This document shows positions 61,333-64,000 of a stretch of 64,000 nt of DNA, piece after piece (the stretch's first letter is position 1; every line of letters starts with the position of its first letter). The notes under the pieces are model-generated. The model did not search any database. It saw only the letters and a program-made list of their open reading frames with translations, and was not told the origin of the DNA. Origin of the DNA: SIG607 sp045592625 (lineage in GTDB: Bacteria; Bacillota; Clostridia; Oscillospirales; Acutalibacteraceae); assembly GCA_045592625.1 (NCBI GenBank), contig JAZNVC010000004.1:1-64000 (forward strand), read 5' to 3'. The position numbers and the translations under genes are program-made.

Positions 61333-61338
61333 ATACTT

Positions 61339-61367
61339 ATTATATCAAATCAAATCTGCTTTTTCAA
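61339..61367 (-). promoter_or_regulatory. Promoter of the LRR-dockerin gene
   Basis: TTGAAA (61367-61362) and TATAAT (61344-61339), 17 bp apart on the minus strand. Confidence 0.75.
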
Positions 61368-61395
61368 GTATTAGCATATTAAATACAAAAAATAT

Positions 61396-61440
61396 AGACA
61401 CATCATAAAGGAAAACTCCGAAATGATGTGTCTAACTTTT
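61396..61440. terminator. Terminator between the SLOG gene and the LRR gene
   Basis: AGACACATCAT/ATGATGTGTCT is an 11-bp stem with T-runs on both sides. Confidence 0.88.
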
Positions 61441-61508
61441 TTAATGTTTAATTTTTATAATAGGTCTTTTTGGGGTTGCCCGAAAGCATCAAAAAGGCTT
61501 ATAATACC

Positions 61509-61556
61509 TTATTTATTAAGTGCTTCGTTAACTGCAACTGCCGGGGCTTCGGTCAT
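61509..61556 (-). pseudogene. Duplicated 3' end of the GGGtGRT gene
   Basis: On the minus strand the sequence reads MTEAPAVAVNEALNK-stop, which copies the tail of the GGGtGRT protein (VAVNEALNK-stop at 62317). The 33 bases 61509-61541 match 62317-62349 with one mismatch. There is no ribosome site and no upstream body, so it is a remnant. It is separated from the intact copy by the SLOG/XRE pair. Confidence 0.8.
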
Positions 61557-61578
61557 TTAAACCTGTGGGTTGTTGCTT

Positions 61579-61965
61579 TCACCTTAAATAACCCTTTTCT
61601 CTGCATATCTTTTTTATTCTAACAGGTTTATTAAATTCTCTGGCGAATTCAATCATCGACTTTGTACCCCTGCTTTTGCCGTCCCAAAAACATATTACAT
61701 AGTCACATACTTCTGCCATTTGCCTATTTCGTATCGGCCCTGCACTTCTGCCATATTTGTTCCAATTGGCAAGATATATTTCCACCTTAAAACCGTTTTC
61801 TTTTGCATACCTTTCCCCTATTAAATAAGCACCGTTTGCATGCCCCGAAAGGATAATAATATTATTTTCCTTTCTTATATTAGACAGGCAAAAATCTATA
61901 TAAGGTTTCGCTTCTTCATAATTGCTATAATCTCTGCACCCTGCAATAACCACTCGTTTGATCAT
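61579..61965 (-). CDS. DUF2493 / YspA-type SLOG-family protein
   Basis: 128 residues. VIAGCRDYSNYEEAKPYI, LSGHANGAYLIGERYAKENG and GPIRNRQMAEVCDYVICFWD are the Rossmann-like nucleotide-binding motifs of the DUF2493 (YspA, cpYpsA-related SLOG) family. These proteins are predicted to bind a nucleotide or NAD-type ligand and often occur in phage, plasmid or conflict loci. It has a strong promoter and is divergent from a small XRE repressor. Confidence 0.85.
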   Translation of the reverse strand: MIKRVVIAGCRDYSNYEEAKPYIDFCLSNIRKENNIIILSGHANGAYLIGERYAKENGFKVEIYLANWNKYGRSAGPIRNRQMAEVCDYVICFWDGKSRGTKSMIEFAREFNKPVRIKKICREKGYLR

Positions 61966-61971
61966 AAAACC

Positions 61972-62040
61972 CCTCTTAATATATGGGGATTATATCCTCT
62001 TAATATTTAGGATTATAACCCCCATAATAATATTTGTCAA
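61972..62040. promoter_or_regulatory. Divergent control region with tandem 24-bp operator
   Basis: Two direct repeats of 24 bp (61972-61995 and 61996-62019; cctcttaatat, then ggattata) lie between the genes. The minus-strand promoter, TTGACA at 62040-62035 and TATAAT at 62017-62012 with 17 bp spacing, is a perfect consensus, and its -10 box lies in the second repeat. A repressor bound there would block the SLOG gene; the XRE protein next door is the obvious candidate. Confidence 0.7.
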
Positions 62041-62052
62041 GGGGGTTATTTT

Positions 62053-62262
62053 ATGATAGTTTTTAATAAATTATGGCTCACAATGAAGCAAAAAGGTTTT
62101 ACAACCTATAAATTAAGAGAAAAATGCGGAATTGACAGTAAAACAATCAGACGTCTTAAAGCCAATGAAAATATTGAAACAAAAACAATTGATAAAATTT
62201 GTACCGCATTGAATTGCAAAATAGAAGATATTGCAGAATTTATAAATAATGAAGATAATTAA
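62053..62262 (+). CDS. Small XRE-family helix-turn-helix regulator
   Basis: 69 residues. The HTH is about residues 17-36 (TTYKLREKCGIDSKTIRRLK), followed by NIETKTIDKICTALNCKIEDI, the usual Cro/C1 single-domain layout. AAGGGGG precedes the ATG. It probably binds the tandem repeats upstream and controls itself and the divergent SLOG gene. Confidence 0.85.
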   Translation: MIVFNKLWLTMKQKGFTTYKLREKCGIDSKTIRRLKANENIETKTIDKICTALNCKIEDIAEFINNEDN

Positions 62263-62299
62263 AAAGGACTTGGGAAAATCCCAAGTCCTTTAGTTTTTT
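62263..62299. terminator. Bidirectional terminator
   Basis: AAAGGACTTGGG/CCCAAGTCCTTT, a 12-bp stem with T-tracts on both strands, between the XRE gene and the convergent GGGtGRT gene. Confidence 0.92.
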
Positions 62300-62316
62300 A
62301 TTCAAATAATCTATAA

Positions 62317-63318
62317 TTATTTGTTAAGTGCTTCGTTAACTGCAACTGCGCAAGCAACAGTCATACCAACCATGGGGTTATTACCTGCGCCGATAAGTCC
62401 CATCATCTCAACGTGAGCAGGAACGGAAGATGAACCTGCAAACTGAGCGTCGGAGTGCATACGTCCCATAGTATCTGTCATACCGTAGGAAGCAGGACCT
62501 GCAGCCATATTATCGGGATGGAGAGTTCTGCCTGTACCGCCACCGCTTGCAACCGAGAAGTACTTTTTACCCTGTTCGATACATTCTTTTTTATAGGTAC
62601 CGGCAACAGGATGCTGGAAACGGGTGGGGTTGGTGGAATTACCTGTAATGGAAACGTCAACACCTTCAAGATGCATAATAGCAACGCCTTCACGAACGTC
62701 GTCAGCACCGTAGCAACGAACCTTTGCTCTTTCGCCATCAGAATAAGCAATTTCTTCAACAACATTTACCTTACCGGTATAGTAGTCAAACTTAGTCTGA
62801 ACGTAGGTAAAGCCGTTAATACGGGAAATAATTTTAGCAGCATCCTTACCAAGACCGTTAAGGATTACACGAAGGGGTTCTTTTCTGGCTTTATTAGCAC
62901 TCTTAGCAAGACCAATAGCACCTTCAGCAGCAGCGAAGGATTCATGACCTGCAAGGAATGCAAAACACTTGGTTTCGTCTCTGAGAAGCATTGCACCGAG
63001 GTTACCGTGGCCAAGACCTACCTTACGGTCGTCAGCAACAGAACCGGGGATACAGAAGGACTGAAGACCGAGACCGATTTTTTCAGCAGCTTCAGCAGCA
63101 GATGCAGCTTTATCTTTAATTGCTATTGCACAGCCTACAACGTAAGCCCAAGCAGCGTTTTCAAAACAAATAGGCTGAATGCCCTTTACGATGCCGTAAG
63201 CATCAACACCTGCGTCGTCACAGATTTTTTTTGCTTCTTCAATAGAAGCAATGCCATGTTTATTAAGTTCCGCATTGATTTGGTCAATACGTCTTTCATA
63301 ACTTTCAAATAATGCCAT
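62317..63318 (-). CDS. GGGtGRT-family protein
   Basis: 333 residues. The family takes its name from the block seen here in VASGGGTGRTLHPDN (near residue 258). Other conserved-looking parts are GLGHGNLGAMLLRDETKCF, GHESFAAAEG and the C-terminal IGAGNNPMVGMTVACAVAV. No membrane span or known catalytic motif is seen. It is encoded 18 bases after an IscU/NifU-like scaffold gene, so a role with Fe-S or a related metal-sulfur process is possible. The function is unknown. Confidence 0.85.
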   Translation of the reverse strand: MALFESYERRIDQINAELNKHGIASIEEAKKICDDAGVDAYGIVKGIQPICFENAAWAYVVGCAIAIKDKAASAAEAAEKIGLGLQSFCIPGSVADDRKVGLGHGNLGAMLLRDETKCFAFLAGHESFAAAEGAIGLAKSANKARKEPLRVILNGLGKDAAKIISRINGFTYVQTKFDYYTGKVNVVEEIAYSDGERAKVRCYGADDVREGVAIMHLEGVDVSITGNSTNPTRFQHPVAGTYKKECIEQGKKYFSVASGGGTGRTLHPDNMAAGPASYGMTDTMGRMHSDAQFAGSSSVPAHVEMMGLIGAGNNPMVGMTVACAVAVNEALNK

Positions 63319-63336
63319 AAGTCACTGCCTCCTTAA

Positions 63337-64000
63337 TTATTCTTCACGTGGGTCGATGAGTTTTACAGCATCATCAACACGTCCGTACTGGCCGCTTGCT
63401 TTTTCTAAAGCTTCGTTAGCGTCCATACCTTTTTTAATCATATCCATCATCTTACCAAGATGAACGAACTTGTAACCTGTAATCTGGTCGTCCTTGTCAA
63501 CGGCAATCTTAGTGATATAGCCTTCGGCAAGTTCGAGATAACGGGGACCCTTAGTCTTGGTAGCGTAGGTAGTACCTACCTGAGAACGAAGTCCCTTACC
63601 TAAATCTTCAAGACCTGCACCAATGGGAAGACCGTCTTCAGAGAATGCAGTCTGAGTACGACCGTAAACGATTTGTAAGAACAATTCTCTCATAGCGGTG
63701 TTAATAGCATCGCAAACGAGGTCGGTGTTAAGTGCTTCAAGAATGGTCTTTCCAACCAAAATTTCGGAAGCCATAGCTGCCGAGTGAGTCATACCTGAAC
63801 AGCCGAGAGTCTCAACGAGAGCCTCTTCAATAATACCCTCTTTAACGTTAAGGGTGAGTTTGCAGGTACCCTGCTGAGGAGCACACCAGCCCACACCGTG
63901 TGTAAGACCGGAAACATCCTTTACTTCTTTTACCTGAGTCCACTGACCTTCCTGCGGAATAGGTGCAGGTCCGTGGTATGCGCCCTTAGCAAGAGGACAC
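63337..64000 (-). CDS. IscU/NifU-like scaffold protein, 5' end outside the window
   Basis: At least 220 residues; the frame is open to the right edge, and the first residues visible are CPLAKGAYHGPAPIPQEGQW. A NifU_N-like core has GWCAPQQGTCKLTL and TLGCSGMTHSAAMASEI, which correspond to two of the three scaffold cysteines; the third, normally near the end of the core, is not seen. A C-terminal extension of about 70 residues (GYITKIAVDKDDQITGYKFV) follows. It pairs with the GGGtGRT gene 18 bases downstream. Confidence 0.85.
   Translation of the reverse strand, partial: CPLAKGAYHGPAPIPQEGQWTQVKEVKDVSGLTHGVGWCAPQQGTCKLTLNVKEGIIEEALVETLGCSGMTHSAAMASEILVGKTILEALNTDLVCDAINTAMRELFLQIVYGRTQTAFSEDGLPIGAGLEDLGKGLRSQVGTTYATKTKGPRYLELAEGYITKIAVDKDDQITGYKFVHLGKMMDMIKKGMDANEALEKASGQYGRVDDAVKLIDPREE

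Noticed and set aside
62455..63312. 285-codon open frame on the plus strand antisense to the GGGtGRT gene
   Set aside because: Its composition follows the codon bias of the opposite strand and it matches no protein pattern.

Overview
The window looks like a chromosomal segment of a low-to-mid-GC Gram-positive anaerobe of the class Clostridia, most likely a gut Oscillospirales/Ruminococcaceae-type organism. The reasons are the Clostridia-style gene sets (rpmG-secE-nusG-rplK-rplA, rplJ-rplL, DUF512 next to der, DUF177 next to rpmF, DnaD/DnaI primosome proteins), a Na+-pumping biotin decarboxylase, cohesin- and dockerin-bearing secreted proteins, strong Shine-Dalgarno sites, frequent GTG/TTG starts and consensus TTGACA-N17-TATAAT promoters. 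The genus is an inference; no rRNA gene is present.

Layout. 1-590: fragment at the left edge, then a consensus promoter and a ZTP riboswitch. 594-11426: an eight-gene purine/one-carbon operon, purE-purM-purN-purO-purH-purD-purL-fhs, in which the last two IMP-forming steps are split between a PurO-type cyclohydrolase and a stand-alone AICAR transformylase. 11498-14938 (minus): cyclophilin, rfbA and two GT2 glycosyltransferases. 15081-20624: nrdR, gltX, glnS, a NIF3-family gene and an AEC transporter. 20733-24136: a secreted cohesin-like protein followed by a secreted dockerin protein.

24200-27368 is the most mobile-looking part. It holds an array of eight short hairpins joined by a shared linker, a stranded 3' half of a tRNA-Arg gene with its own terminator, an ECF sigma/anti-sigma/membrane-protein cassette, an S23-type four-helix-bundle gene with a long inverted repeat, and then the intact tRNA-Arg(CCU). 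The 44-bp tRNA repeat marks a putative 2.9-kb integrated island that has no recognisable integrase.

27407-34499: galE, dnaD-dnaI, plsY, der, DUF512, rpmF and DUF177. 34673-43646: gtrA, an orphan decarboxylase beta subunit with a 47-residue membrane peptide, pyk, feoB, and a complete Na+-translocating decarboxylase operon (gamma, biotin carrier, beta, alpha). 43728-51378: AlaX-like editing protein, radC, rluA-type synthase, CPBP protease, a small ORF, histidine phosphatase, hemW, pduL, nagA. 51443-55347 (minus): ribosomal and secretion cluster with two structured leaders and an unusually long SecE. 55587-59270: MBL hydrolase, murA, a DtxR-type regulator and an acyl-ACP thioesterase.

59356-64000: a BspA-type leucine-rich-repeat protein with a C-terminal dockerin, preceded by a long structured leader that ends in a terminator; a small divergent SLOG/XRE gene pair sitting beside a duplicated 3' end of the next gene; then a GGGtGRT-family protein and an IscU/NifU-like scaffold protein that runs off the right edge.

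How the parts work together: Fhs supplies 10-formyl-THF to PurN and PurH, and the ZTP riboswitch would sense shortage of that cofactor through the AICAR derivative. The cohesin and dockerin proteins suggest a small non-catalytic cell-surface assembly. Pyk and the decarboxylase complex link pyruvate/oxaloacetate metabolism to a sodium gradient.
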